The notes beneath the pieces were generated by a model, which did no database searches, had not been told where the DNA came from, and saw nothing but the letters and a program-made list of their open reading frames with translations. Source: Lachnospiraceae bacterium (GTDB lineage: Bacteria > Bacillota > Clostridia > Lachnospirales > Lachnospiraceae). From it: DNA of 64,000 nt. A program made the translations under genes and the position numbers. This document shows positions 8,560 through 16,473 of the stretch, in pieces (within the stretch, counting starts at the first letter, position 1; each line of letters begins with the position of its first letter). Where the stretch lies: the NCBI GenBank assembly GCA_017935565.1, contig JAGBHK010000022.1, positions 124,001-188,000 on the forward strand, in the 5' to 3' direction.

Positions 8560-10518
8560 ATGCAGTTTCAAATAGAAAAACTTATATTGTGGCCTAAAAA
8601 TCAGAAATACTCATATAAGGATATAAATTTAAATATAAATTCAGTTAATGTAATTACCGGCGATTCTCGAACTGGAAAATCAGCTATTATACCTATAATT
8701 GACTATTGTTTGGCAAGTGGAGAGTGTTATATACCAACGCAGACAATAAGGAATGCATGTAGTTGGTTTGGCGTGGTCGTAAAACTTGAAAAAAGTAAAG
8801 TTTTATTGGCGAGAAAAGAACCAGGTACACAAAAGTCAACAAGTGATATGATGTTTATTCTAGGTGAAGAAATCGAAATACCTGATATGCCAGAGAAAAA
8901 TTCAAATTGCCAGGCGGTAAAGAGATTTTTAGATGAATATGCAAGGTTGAGTTTTTTAGAAACAGAAGATTCTTACTACGGGAGGAGACCTGCATTTCGT
9001 GATTTGATGTCATTCTGTTTTCAACCTCAAAATGTGGTAGCGAATGCCAATATTTTGTTTTATAAAACGGATAAGACAGAACATAGAAATAAACTGATTA
9101 ATATTTTTCCGTATGTATTGGGAGCTATCACACCGGAGGTACTGTCAGCACGACAGGAGTTAATGGATCTACAGAGAAAATTGAAGAAGAAAGAAAGTGA
9201 TTATGAAAAGTTATGTGAATTGACCATTAGATGGGAAAATGAAATTAAGGCGTGGATTTCAGTTGCAATTGAATTGGGATTACTAGAAGAGAATAGTAGA
9301 AATATGAAATTTGAAACGCAGTTGGTATTGCTTCAAGAAATAGTCAAAGATAATACAGAAGATAAGATAATTAAGGGCAATGGAATAATTAAGAGTTCAG
9401 AAGAAATAGTAATGTTAAGAGAAACAGAGAATGAATTGGCTATGGAACTTACAAAATATAAAAATCGCCATATTGAAATGTCTCAATTAATGAAAAGTGT
9501 TTCAGATTATAGAGATGCACTTTCGATACAAGTGGAGCGCTTAAATATTACCGAATGGTTAGATGAGAAAGCAAAAAAAGAGAATATATGTCCTGTGTGT
9601 CAACAGAAATGTTCTGACGCTAGTCAAAGAAATATATACCTAAGCAGATTAGAAGACAATAGAAAGAAAAAGAAACATGTAGAAGAAATTCCAGCAGCGT
9701 TTGAAAGAGAATATGATATGGTAAAAGGCCAGATTCAAAGATTGACAGATGAACTGGTTGCTGTTCAAAAAAGAATTAGAATCGAGGAAAATAAATTTAA
9801 ACAACTAAGAGAGAATGAGGAAGCTAATCCTAGTAGATATACATTGGATGGAATTTCAAGATTCCTAGGAAAAATCGAATATGCCAGTGAAGCTGTTGCA
9901 TCTTTGGAGGCTGATGGCGAATTATCATCAGAGATAGCAAATCTTCGAGAAAGAATTGCAGAATTAAAAAAGATTGCAGATGAATCTGTAATTAAAAAGA
10001 AAATTGAAAATGCAATTACAAAGATATCGGTGAAGCAGATGGAATTATTAAAGTTAATGGATGCAGAACGTCCAGATGATCCGTTTAGGTTAGATTATAA
10101 GAATTTGACTGTAGAAGTAGATGGGGGAGAGGGTAGAAAAGATTATCTATGGGAAATTGGCAGTGGTTCAAACTGGTTAGCTTACCATGTTTCAACTATA
10201 TTAGGTTTGCAAGAGTTTTTCTCCACTTTTCAGTCATCGGTTCCTAATTTTGTTGTATTTGATCAGCCAAGTCAGGTGTATTTTCCTCATAGTTCAACAG
10301 ATGATGATGAAGTACAAGATTTGGGAGACCTAGATAGAGAGGCTGTAAAGAGTATATTTACAACTATGACAAAATGTATAGCGAATGTTAACTATAATAT
10401 GCAGATTCTTGTATTAGAACATGCCGATTCGTCAATATACGGTGATGTGCAAGGTGTTAATGAAGTTTGTGTGTGGAGAAATGGAGAAAAGCTTATTCCT
10501 TTAGAGTGGATACAATGA
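8560..10518 (+). CDS. ABC-3C SMC/Rad50-like ATPase (DUF3732 type)
   Basis: The 652-residue protein has an N-terminal Walker A GDSRTGKS (34-41), long coiled-coil stretches flanking a Cys motif CPVCQQKC (from Cys344) that recalls the Rad50 zinc hook, and a C-terminal ATPase half with GSGSNWLAYHVS (signature region) and a Walker B-like VVFDQPSQVYFP (Asp568, Gln569 replacing the usual Glu). FDQPSQ is typical of DUF3732 proteins, the ATPase of many ABC-3C systems. It presumably senses invading nucleic acid and releases the effector at 6872. The third gene of the operon, it is followed by a strong terminator. Confidence 0.8.
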   Translation: MQFQIEKLILWPKNQKYSYKDINLNINSVNVITGDSRTGKSAIIPIIDYCLASGECYIPTQTIRNACSWFGVVVKLEKSKVLLARKEPGTQKSTSDMMFILGEEIEIPDMPEKNSNCQAVKRFLDEYARLSFLETEDSYYGRRPAFRDLMSFCFQPQNVVANANILFYKTDKTEHRNKLINIFPYVLGAITPEVLSARQELMDLQRKLKKKESDYEKLCELTIRWENEIKAWISVAIELGLLEENSRNMKFETQLVLLQEIVKDNTEDKIIKGNGIIKSSEEIVMLRETENELAMELTKYKNRHIEMSQLMKSVSDYRDALSIQVERLNITEWLDEKAKKENICPVCQQKCSDASQRNIYLSRLEDNRKKKKHVEEIPAAFEREYDMVKGQIQRLTDELVAVQKRIRIEENKFKQLRENEEANPSRYTLDGISRFLGKIEYASEAVASLEADGELSSEIANLRERIAELKKIADESVIKKKIENAITKISVKQMELLKLMDAERPDDPFRLDYKNLTVEVDGGEGRKDYLWEIGSGSNWLAYHVSTILGLQEFFSTFQSSVPNFVVFDQPSQVYFPHSSTDDDEVQDLGDLDREAVKSIFTTMTKCIANVNYNMQILVLEHADSSIYGDVQGVNEVCVWRNGEKLIPLEWIQ

Positions 10519-10545
10519 TAAACTTAAAGTACGATTAATTATACT

Positions 10546-10593
10546 AAAAAGTTGCTATATCGACAATTATTTGTTGAGATGGCAACTTTTTCT
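10546..10593. terminator. Terminator after the ABC-3C operon
   Basis: AAAAAGTTGC (10546-10555) pairs with GCAACTTTTT (10582-10591), and inner pairs (CGACAA / TTGTTG) extend the stem. The T run at the 3' side (and A run at the 5' side) allows termination in both directions. It separates ABC-3C from the second agrD operon. Confidence 0.78.
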
Positions 10594-10650
10594 ATAAATA
10601 TCATCAAATTTGATAGTTGATTGAAAATTAGATTATTTTTTTGCAAAAAA

Positions 10651-10708
10651 GGAACATTAAATGTCGAAAATGGAACATTTTAATACGCAAAAACGTAAAA
10701 GTTATAAA
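10651..10708 (+). promoter_or_regulatory. Shared AAATGTC/GGAACATT element with -10 box, orphan agrD promoter
   Basis: GGAACATT occurs at 10651-10658 and again at 10672-10679 (21-base periodicity), with AAATGTC between them (10659-10665). The -10 candidate TATAAA is at 10703-10708. Bases 10659-10679 match 6678-6698 at 20 of 21 positions and the spacing to the -10 box differs by one base. Repeated half-sites one helical phase apart upstream of a promoter lacking a clear -35 suggest activation by a LytTR regulator such as AgrA. Confidence 0.55.
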
Positions 10709-10749
10709 ATTATATGCATAAAAATATAATATTTTGGAGGTACGAAAGT

Positions 10750-10905
10750 ATGAAAATAGCAAAAAAATTAAACAAAAAGGTAACAGAGTGTACAAATGCG
10801 TTAGCGAAAAAAATGGTAGTGCAGAATGCTAATTCCGCATGTGTATGGTTGGCACATCAGCCAGCATTTCCAAAGGAGGCAGAACAGTTTAAGAAAATTA
10901 ACTAG
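10750..10905 (+). CDS. Orphan AgrD-type cyclic thiolactone precursor
   Basis: The 51-residue peptide starts at ATG 10750 behind TTGGAGG. It shares the AgrD plan: basic amphipathic N-terminus (MKIAKKLNKKVTECTNALAKK), then NSACVWLAHQPAFPKE, the NS-x-C ... QP-xx-PE recognition pattern, giving a predicted ring at Cys-Val-Trp-Leu-Ala. No agrB, agrC or agrA is adjacent; the only such genes are 7-10 kb upstream. The ring sequence differs from that of the peptide at 2453, so it would be a distinct signal, competitor or cross-inhibitor. An in-frame ATG at 10714 lacks a ribosome site. Confidence 0.82.
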   Translation: MKIAKKLNKKVTECTNALAKKMVVQNANSACVWLAHQPAFPKEAEQFKKIN

Positions 10906-11034
10906 ATGATTATAATGTAATAAAACATTATTAAAAGCAGTAAAAGATATATAAATAAGTATTACTGTTGTAACTATGGTTAAGAGCCATGGGATTAGAT
11001 AATAATATCGGCGTAAATGGAAGTGGAGGTAATT

Positions 11035-11451
11035 ATGAATAAGAGTTTTATTAAAAAAATGTCAGCAATGGCTTTGGTTTCTTTGATGATATTAAGTCAG
11101 GGATTAACATGTTTAGCAGTTACATATAACGTGTCAGCACCGGTTTGTACGAGAACTTCAGTAAGTGCAGGATATAAGAGAACTATTACAGGTGGTTGTT
11201 CTTATAGTTCGGGAGGTTCAGGAAGTACATATGTATTTAATAGAGTGTATGCAGAGTATTATATAGGAACAGATACCAATAAAGCCTATCCGATGTATAC
11301 AGAAAAAACAGCTGGATATGGATACAATGCATCATCTGCATCTAGTGTGACAACATATGCAACATACTATGATTTTGATTATGCTCATAACGAAGCTGGA
11401 TTTGCTAATGGAGGAAGTATATTCGGAACTAATAAAAGCGCAATAAATTAA
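11035..11451 (+). CDS. Small secreted protein of the orphan agrD operon
   Basis: The 138-residue protein starts at ATG 11035 behind GGAGG. A signal peptide ends about residue 28 (LSQGLTCLA-VTYN). The mature 110 residues are rich in Ser, Tyr, Gly, Ala and Thr with Cys in PVCTRTS and TGGCSYS that could form a disulfide. Composition and size suggest a small extracellular protein such as a bacteriocin or cell-surface factor, but no family is recognised. It lies between the second agrD and a lipoprotein/ABC transporter, matching the place of the secreted protein at 3210. Confidence 0.66.
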   Translation: MNKSFIKKMSAMALVSLMILSQGLTCLAVTYNVSAPVCTRTSVSAGYKRTITGGCSYSSGGSGSTYVFNRVYAEYYIGTDTNKAYPMYTEKTAGYGYNASSASSVTTYATYYDFDYAHNEAGFANGGSIFGTNKSAIN

Positions 11452-11490
11452 GGATGCACATTTACGCCGATGTTTTATAGGAGATATGTT

Positions 11491-12759
11491 ATGAAAAGAA
11501 TAATTGTTTCGATTGTTTTGCTTTTTACTATTCTGTTGGTAGGATGTGACGAAAAGCAAGAAAAAGATAGAAAATTAGATTCTATAGCGGACCATGGTAT
11601 TGAAACAGTTGAGAAACCTAAAGGGGTAACAATGGTAACAGATGTGGACAAATTTGTGATAGTAACGGATGATCAAAAATATGATATCAATAGAGACGAT
11701 TCTCTTACTGTCAGAAGTGAGTACAGTATAGCCGAAAGTGAAAATGCATATTATTTTGTAGAAGGATATAGTCTGTATTTTTATGATAAAGAAACAGAAG
11801 AATATCTTATAGCATGTAATAAGCCTGATTGTGAGCATGCTGATGAGGGAGAAGAGTGTAATGCATACATATGTACAAATGATTATAATGCTATTCAGTA
11901 TTATGATGGATATATTTATTATGTTGTAAGGGAAAGTAATGATTTTAACTTATATAGAAAGTCTGTTGAAGCTGGAACGACAGAGAAAGTATTAAATATT
12001 GTCAATGTAGAACAAAGAGCATCAGGACAATCGAATATGCAGATATGTTGGATATTACATAGAGGATACATATATTATGTAGGTCAGTTTGGTTCGGGAA
12101 TTACAGAAGACAGTTATTATTTAAATTATAGTAATTGTTTGGCAAGAATTAAATTGGAAGCTGATTCAAAATCTGAAATTCTGATGGCATTACCTGCTGA
12201 ATGTATGATGATAAATCCACATTTAGTAAATATACAAGCGAGTGGTTCATATGTTTATTTTGTTTCACCGTACTATAATGAAAAGGTTAAAGATATGGTA
12301 AGTGATGTATATAGATACAATACAGAAGCTAATCATATTGAAAGACTTGATATAGGTGAAGTAAGTTGGATGAATTATATAGTGTCAGAAAATAGAGTCT
12401 ATTATAAAAGGTCTGATAGTAGTGATAGACTTTATGCTTATGATGTAAATACTAATACGAGTAAGGAATTTGTTAGAACCGAAGATGGAAAGGATATATC
12501 ATCTATACTACCATATAAGGGCGGAATAATGGCTACAATACAAGAAGATTGTTGTTATGGTAAGGATGGAAACCTAGAAAATATCATAGAATCTATTGAA
12601 AATACAAATGTAGATAAGTGCTTATACCTTGGCGGAGATAAGGAAAAAGTATTCTTTCAAGTGGATTACACATTAGAATATGCACAAGAGATAGGAATGT
12701 ATTCAAGTATCGCCTATTATGATATGAAGACTAAAGAATATGTTATTTTGAATAAGTGA
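11491..12759 (+). CDS. Lipoprotein, beta-propeller-like (DUF5050-type)
   Basis: The 422-residue protein starts at ATG 11491 behind AGGAGA. A lipobox LLVGC (Cys at about 19) marks it as a membrane-anchored lipoprotein. Repeated segments of the kind YYDGYIYYV, HRGYIYYVGQ, SGSYVYFVSPY and SENRVYYKR suggest a beta-propeller. CNKPDCEHADEGEECNA (near 110) is a Cys/His cluster often seen in extracellular propeller lipoproteins of Lachnospiraceae. It overlaps the promoter-proximal end of the permease gene region by sharing TGA/GAGG. It may capture or shield against the secreted product at 11035; that is inference from position. Confidence 0.7.
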   Translation: MKRIIVSIVLLFTILLVGCDEKQEKDRKLDSIADHGIETVEKPKGVTMVTDVDKFVIVTDDQKYDINRDDSLTVRSEYSIAESENAYYFVEGYSLYFYDKETEEYLIACNKPDCEHADEGEECNAYICTNDYNAIQYYDGYIYYVVRESNDFNLYRKSVEAGTTEKVLNIVNVEQRASGQSNMQICWILHRGYIYYVGQFGSGITEDSYYLNYSNCLARIKLEADSKSEILMALPAECMMINPHLVNIQASGSYVYFVSPYYNEKVKDMVSDVYRYNTEANHIERLDIGEVSWMNYIVSENRVYYKRSDSSDRLYAYDVNTNTSKEFVRTEDGKDISSILPYKGGIMATIQEDCCYGKDGNLENIIESIENTNVDKCLYLGGDKEKVFFQVDYTLEYAQEIGMYSSIAYYDMKTKEYVILNK

Positions 12760-12767
12760 GGTCGTTT

Positions 12768-14987
12768 ATGGGTGAATTTGCCAGAGTTTTCACGGATAAG
12801 AGAATAATAATGGTTTCATTGATTATATTGGTATTGAATGGGCTAATGTTTTTTAATTCGGCAAAGTATGATACCTCGCAGGAAAGGGCGGGGTATTTGG
12901 TGTTTGTAGATATGTTAGAAATACAAAATAAAGAGATACAATATGAAAGAGCATTACAGCACGTTAATGATTGGAATGAAAAGAATGCTGAGTATTTTAA
13001 CAAAGCTATTGCTAATGGGCAGTATGAATATAATTATGAAGATTACTTTTCTGAAAACGAGATGAAAGAGTATTATGCCAATGCAATATATGTTGATAAA
13101 TATCAATATGTAATGGCTTACGGTGAACATATTGATTATGTAATACAAAATTCTGAAAATATGAAAAAAAGTGATATTCTTTATTCAGAAGGAAGTTTTT
13201 CAAAAGATAATATTGATAAGACTCAAAAAGATTTTGAAAAAATAAAAAAAATCAAAGTTTCAATGGGAAATGATAGGTGGATTGAAAAACTTGTAAACTA
13301 CGAATTTGTGGAATATTTGGTGCTTATTCTTATAGTTATAGCGGTAATAGTTATCCTAGATGAGAGAAAAAAGGGTCTTTGGGAGACCGTTTATGCTACA
13401 AAATATGGTCGAAGCATATTGGCTTTAAAACGAGTTGTTCTGTTGTTATCATTTTCATTTGTGGGTGTTGCTATGCTTGCAGTTGAAAACATTGTAATTG
13501 CAGCAAATTTGTCTGATGGAATTGGAGATGTATTTAGAAGTATACAGTCAGTGTCGTTATTTAAGAATGTAACCTTAGAGGCAAATATTTTGCAGTTTGT
13601 AGTACTTATGTATTTATGGAAAGTTGTGTCTTTGTCTGTTATAGGAATGTTATTTTTTATTCTTGCTACATCAATTAAAAGTTATATTGTGCCCATTTTT
13701 TTATTATTTGTTACATTGTTTGGTGAGATTTTGCTATATAAGACTCTATCAGCAACTTCAGTGTTTGGTCCGTTAAAAAACATTAATATTGTATCAGGAT
13801 TATTTAGTCAGGATGTAATGAAAAGTTATGGTAATGTAAATGTATTTGGAAAGGCAATAAATTCATACAATTGTATGATAGTTACAGCGGTTGTATTGTT
13901 TATATTACTTGGAGTATTGTTAATTGTGTCTGGTAGAAGAAAACCATTTTTAATTGGAGAAAGTATAGCTGCCAGAGTGTTAAGCAGAATTTCCTATAAA
14001 CTCAAACTATATAGACACAATAGTATGCTTATTCATGAAATGCATAAACAGTTATGGATTGTCAGAGTGCTTATTGTGTGTATATTTATGGTATTGGTAA
14101 GTGTTATGACAATGAATCTAGATGAAGTGAAATATGGATATTCTGATTATGTATATAATCAATATATGGACCTGCTTGAAGGTAAAGCGAATTTAGAAAA
14201 GAAAATGTATCTTAAAAATGAAGTAGCCAAATGGCAAAACAAATATGATGCAACATATTTAGAACTAGATAATCTTATGCAAGAAGAAGGTAGTATATAT
14301 CAAATTAACGCTTTACAAAAGAAAATGGATCAATATATGTTGTCTGTTGAAATCACAAAAGAACTTGAAGGATTGAGTGATAAACTGGCAAAACTGAAAG
14401 AAGAGGGGTATAATGCTGAATTTGTCAATGAGATAGGATACAACAATTATTTAGGAGAGAAAAGTTATGATATTAACCAGAAAACAACCATGATAAATAT
14501 GTTATTTGTAGTGTTTGCAGTATCAGGAATTTATGCATACGAGAATTCACAAAATAGTAAATTATTAACATATCCTACTAAGTATGGAAGAACAAAGTTT
14601 GTGATTGTAAAATGCGCAAGTGTTTTTATAATAACATTGTTCATTTATACAGTTTCTTCAATATCAGTATTATATGAAATAAATTACAAGTATGGTTTGA
14701 GTGGAATTGCGGCAGATGCACAAAGCTTATATTTGTTTGAAGATTTAAACTTTAAATGTCCTATTTGGGTGGTGATTATAGTAATACACGTTATGAAATT
14801 GTTGCTGTTATATGGGATGTCACTAGTTGTTATGTTTATATCTTCGAAATCAAAGAATGTTGTTACGGCTATTTTAGTATCGTCCATTATATTTATGTTG
14901 CCAGCATTACTCGTGTATATGGGATATGAGCAACTACAAACAATATCGGTGTTAGATGAACTTATGTTTACCGAAAAATGGAGGTAG
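12768..14987 (+). CDS. Large two-half ABC transporter permease
   Basis: The 739-residue membrane protein appears to be an internal duplication. Each half has one N-terminal membrane helix (near 16-36 and 425-445), a long coiled-coil-rich extracytoplasmic loop, and a cluster of membrane helices starting just before a repeated motif: YATKYGRS in the first half and YPTKYGRT in the second. ATG 12768 follows GAGG; a GTG at 12756 inside the previous stop is less likely. With the ATPase three bases downstream it should form an ABC-2-like exporter. Only one permease gene is present because both halves are fused. Confidence 0.72.
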   Translation: MGEFARVFTDKRIIMVSLIILVLNGLMFFNSAKYDTSQERAGYLVFVDMLEIQNKEIQYERALQHVNDWNEKNAEYFNKAIANGQYEYNYEDYFSENEMKEYYANAIYVDKYQYVMAYGEHIDYVIQNSENMKKSDILYSEGSFSKDNIDKTQKDFEKIKKIKVSMGNDRWIEKLVNYEFVEYLVLILIVIAVIVILDERKKGLWETVYATKYGRSILALKRVVLLLSFSFVGVAMLAVENIVIAANLSDGIGDVFRSIQSVSLFKNVTLEANILQFVVLMYLWKVVSLSVIGMLFFILATSIKSYIVPIFLLFVTLFGEILLYKTLSATSVFGPLKNINIVSGLFSQDVMKSYGNVNVFGKAINSYNCMIVTAVVLFILLGVLLIVSGRRKPFLIGESIAARVLSRISYKLKLYRHNSMLIHEMHKQLWIVRVLIVCIFMVLVSVMTMNLDEVKYGYSDYVYNQYMDLLEGKANLEKKMYLKNEVAKWQNKYDATYLELDNLMQEEGSIYQINALQKKMDQYMLSVEITKELEGLSDKLAKLKEEGYNAEFVNEIGYNNYLGEKSYDINQKTTMINMLFVVFAVSGIYAYENSQNSKLLTYPTKYGRTKFVIVKCASVFIITLFIYTVSSISVLYEINYKYGLSGIAADAQSLYLFEDLNFKCPIWVVIIVIHVMKLLLLYGMSLVVMFISSKSKNVVTAILVSSIIFMLPALLVYMGYEQLQTISVLDELMFTEKWR

Positions 14988-14990
14988 GGA

Positions 14991-15854
14991 ATGGAAAATG
15001 TATTAGAATTTAAGAATGTATCAAAGTATTATGGACAAAAAAAAGCATTGGATGATTTTTCGGTAGTACTTACACCTGGAATATATGGTTTGTTGGGAGC
15101 AAATGGAGCAGGTAAGAGTACTCTTTTAAATCTGTTGACTGACAGCATAAAAAGAACCAGTGGCGAAATAACTTTTAATAGGCGTGAGATACTTAAAATG
15201 GGAGCAGAGTTTAGAGAAAAGTTAGGATATATGCCTCAAAAACAAGGAATGTACGAGCATTACAGTGGTGAAAGGTTTTTATATTATATGGCAACCCTAA
15301 AGGGAGTGAATAAGAAGCAAGCTAAGTTGCAAATTAGTGAGTATCTTGAGCTTGTTGGATTGGAAAAAGATGCGCATAGGAAATTAGGCGGGTATTCCGG
15401 TGGAATGAAGCAAAGACTGATGTTTTGTTGTGCGCTTTTAGGAAATCCGGAGATTTTGATTCTTGATGAACCTACGGCAGGATTGGATCCGGAGGAAAGA
15501 ATTAAAATAAGAAACTATATTTCTGAAATGGCAAAGGATAAAATAGTGATTTTAGCAACTCATGTGGTAAGTGACATCGAGTGTATTTCATCGGAAATTA
15601 TGTTCTTGAAAGAAGGAAAACTTTTGGCAAAGGATACACCTGAAGAACTAATAAAATACGTTGACGATAAACTGTTTTCTATAAAGTGTGGTCGTGATGA
15701 ATTGAAGAGTTTAATAGAAAAATATCCAAAGGGGACTGTACAGCAGAGAAAGGAAGGATTGGTATACACAGTGGTTCGGGAACAATGTCCAGAAGGATTT
15801 GAGAAGTCTAGTAATGTGCCTAATTTGGAAGACGTGTATTTATATTGGTTTTAG
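14991..15854 (+). CDS. ABC transporter ATP-binding protein
   Basis: The 287-residue ATPase has a Walker A GANGAGKSTLL (near 37), Q loop (MPQKQGMYEHY), signature YSGGMKQRL, Walker B ILILDEPTAGLDPEE and switch His in ATHVVSDIE. The C-terminal 70 residues form the extension common in ABC-2 export ATPases. It follows the permease by three bases. Together with the lipoprotein it completes an exporter or immunity cassette behind the orphan agrD. Confidence 0.88.
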   Translation: MENVLEFKNVSKYYGQKKALDDFSVVLTPGIYGLLGANGAGKSTLLNLLTDSIKRTSGEITFNRREILKMGAEFREKLGYMPQKQGMYEHYSGERFLYYMATLKGVNKKQAKLQISEYLELVGLEKDAHRKLGGYSGGMKQRLMFCCALLGNPEILILDEPTAGLDPEERIKIRNYISEMAKDKIVILATHVVSDIECISSEIMFLKEGKLLAKDTPEELIKYVDDKLFSIKCGRDELKSLIEKYPKGTVQQRKEGLVYTVVREQCPEGFEKSSNVPNLEDVYLYWF

Positions 15855-15900
15855 AGAATAAGATGTAATGGTTTGGGTTCACCATAAAGATAACTTCTTG

Positions 15901-15921
15901 AAATGTCTTGTTAGGACTTTT
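15901..15921 (+). promoter_or_regulatory. Weak third copy of the AAATGTC element
   Basis: AAATGTC (15901-15907) is followed six bases later by GGACTTTT (15914-15921), resembling the elements at 6678 and 10659 but with a degraded right half. It lies about 60 bases before the XRE regulator gene. It may be chance in such AT-rich DNA. Confidence 0.25.
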
Positions 15922-15982
15922 TTATATGTGATATTACACCTGTGAATGTTTACAGGCTCTAGAAGCGAAAGGAACATGTAAT

Positions 15983-16285
15983 ATGTACGATATAAAAGAA
16001 AGCGGAGCAAGAATAAAGAGGTTAAGAATAAAAAAAGGTGTTACACAGGAACAAATGGCAATAGATTTGGGAGTAACAACGGAAACTGTTGGAAGAATTG
16101 AAAGAGGGATAAGAGGAACATCTATAGATATGCTTTCATATTTAGCTGAATATTTTGACACAACAATGGATTATCTTGTGAATGGAAAAAGAAACGATAT
16201 GTCTAATACATTGTTTGAAGGATTGGATGATATTCAAAAGGCAAAAGTAATGGTTATTATGAAAGTGGTGATTGAAAATATATAG
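15983..16285 (+). CDS. XRE-family transcriptional regulator
   Basis: The 100-residue protein has an N-terminal helix-turn-helix (GARIKRLRIKKGVTQEQMAIDLGVTTETVGRIERG split over residues 8-45) of the lambda-repressor/XRE class, and a short C-terminal helical tail. The ribosome site is AAAGGAAC. It stands alone between the second agr-linked exporter and the inverted-repeat module, so it may regulate either; the GATAA-rich repeats at 16352 and 19871 are candidate operators. The binding target is not shown by the sequence. Confidence 0.83.
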   Translation: MYDIKESGARIKRLRIKKGVTQEQMAIDLGVTTETVGRIERGIRGTSIDMLSYLAEYFDTTMDYLVNGKRNDMSNTLFEGLDDIQKAKVMVIMKVVIENI

Positions 16286-16351
16286 TCGGTTATGGAATAT
16301 ATGGTAAAAATGAGTGGAAGTATATATAATTTTAGGGTATAATAAATGCAG

Positions 16352-16431
16352 GATAATTTATTATTATCTATTATTTTATGATAAGTAGGATAATTAAGTA
16401 TTATTCATTAAATATAGATTGATAATACGAG
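16352..16431 (+). repeat. Left arm of a long inverted repeat (promoter region)
   Basis: These 80 bases are repeated in inverted orientation at 19871-19960. The first 74 bases and the last 6 match exactly; the right arm differs only by a 10-base internal duplication. Within the arm, GATAAT-N5-ATTATC forms a small palindrome and GATAA occurs four times. It ends 42 bases before the ATP-grasp start codon, so it must carry that gene's promoter or operator. Confidence 0.85.
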
Positions 16432-16473
16432 TTCTGTTACAAAGGAAAGAATCTACAAATAGGAGATATCGCT

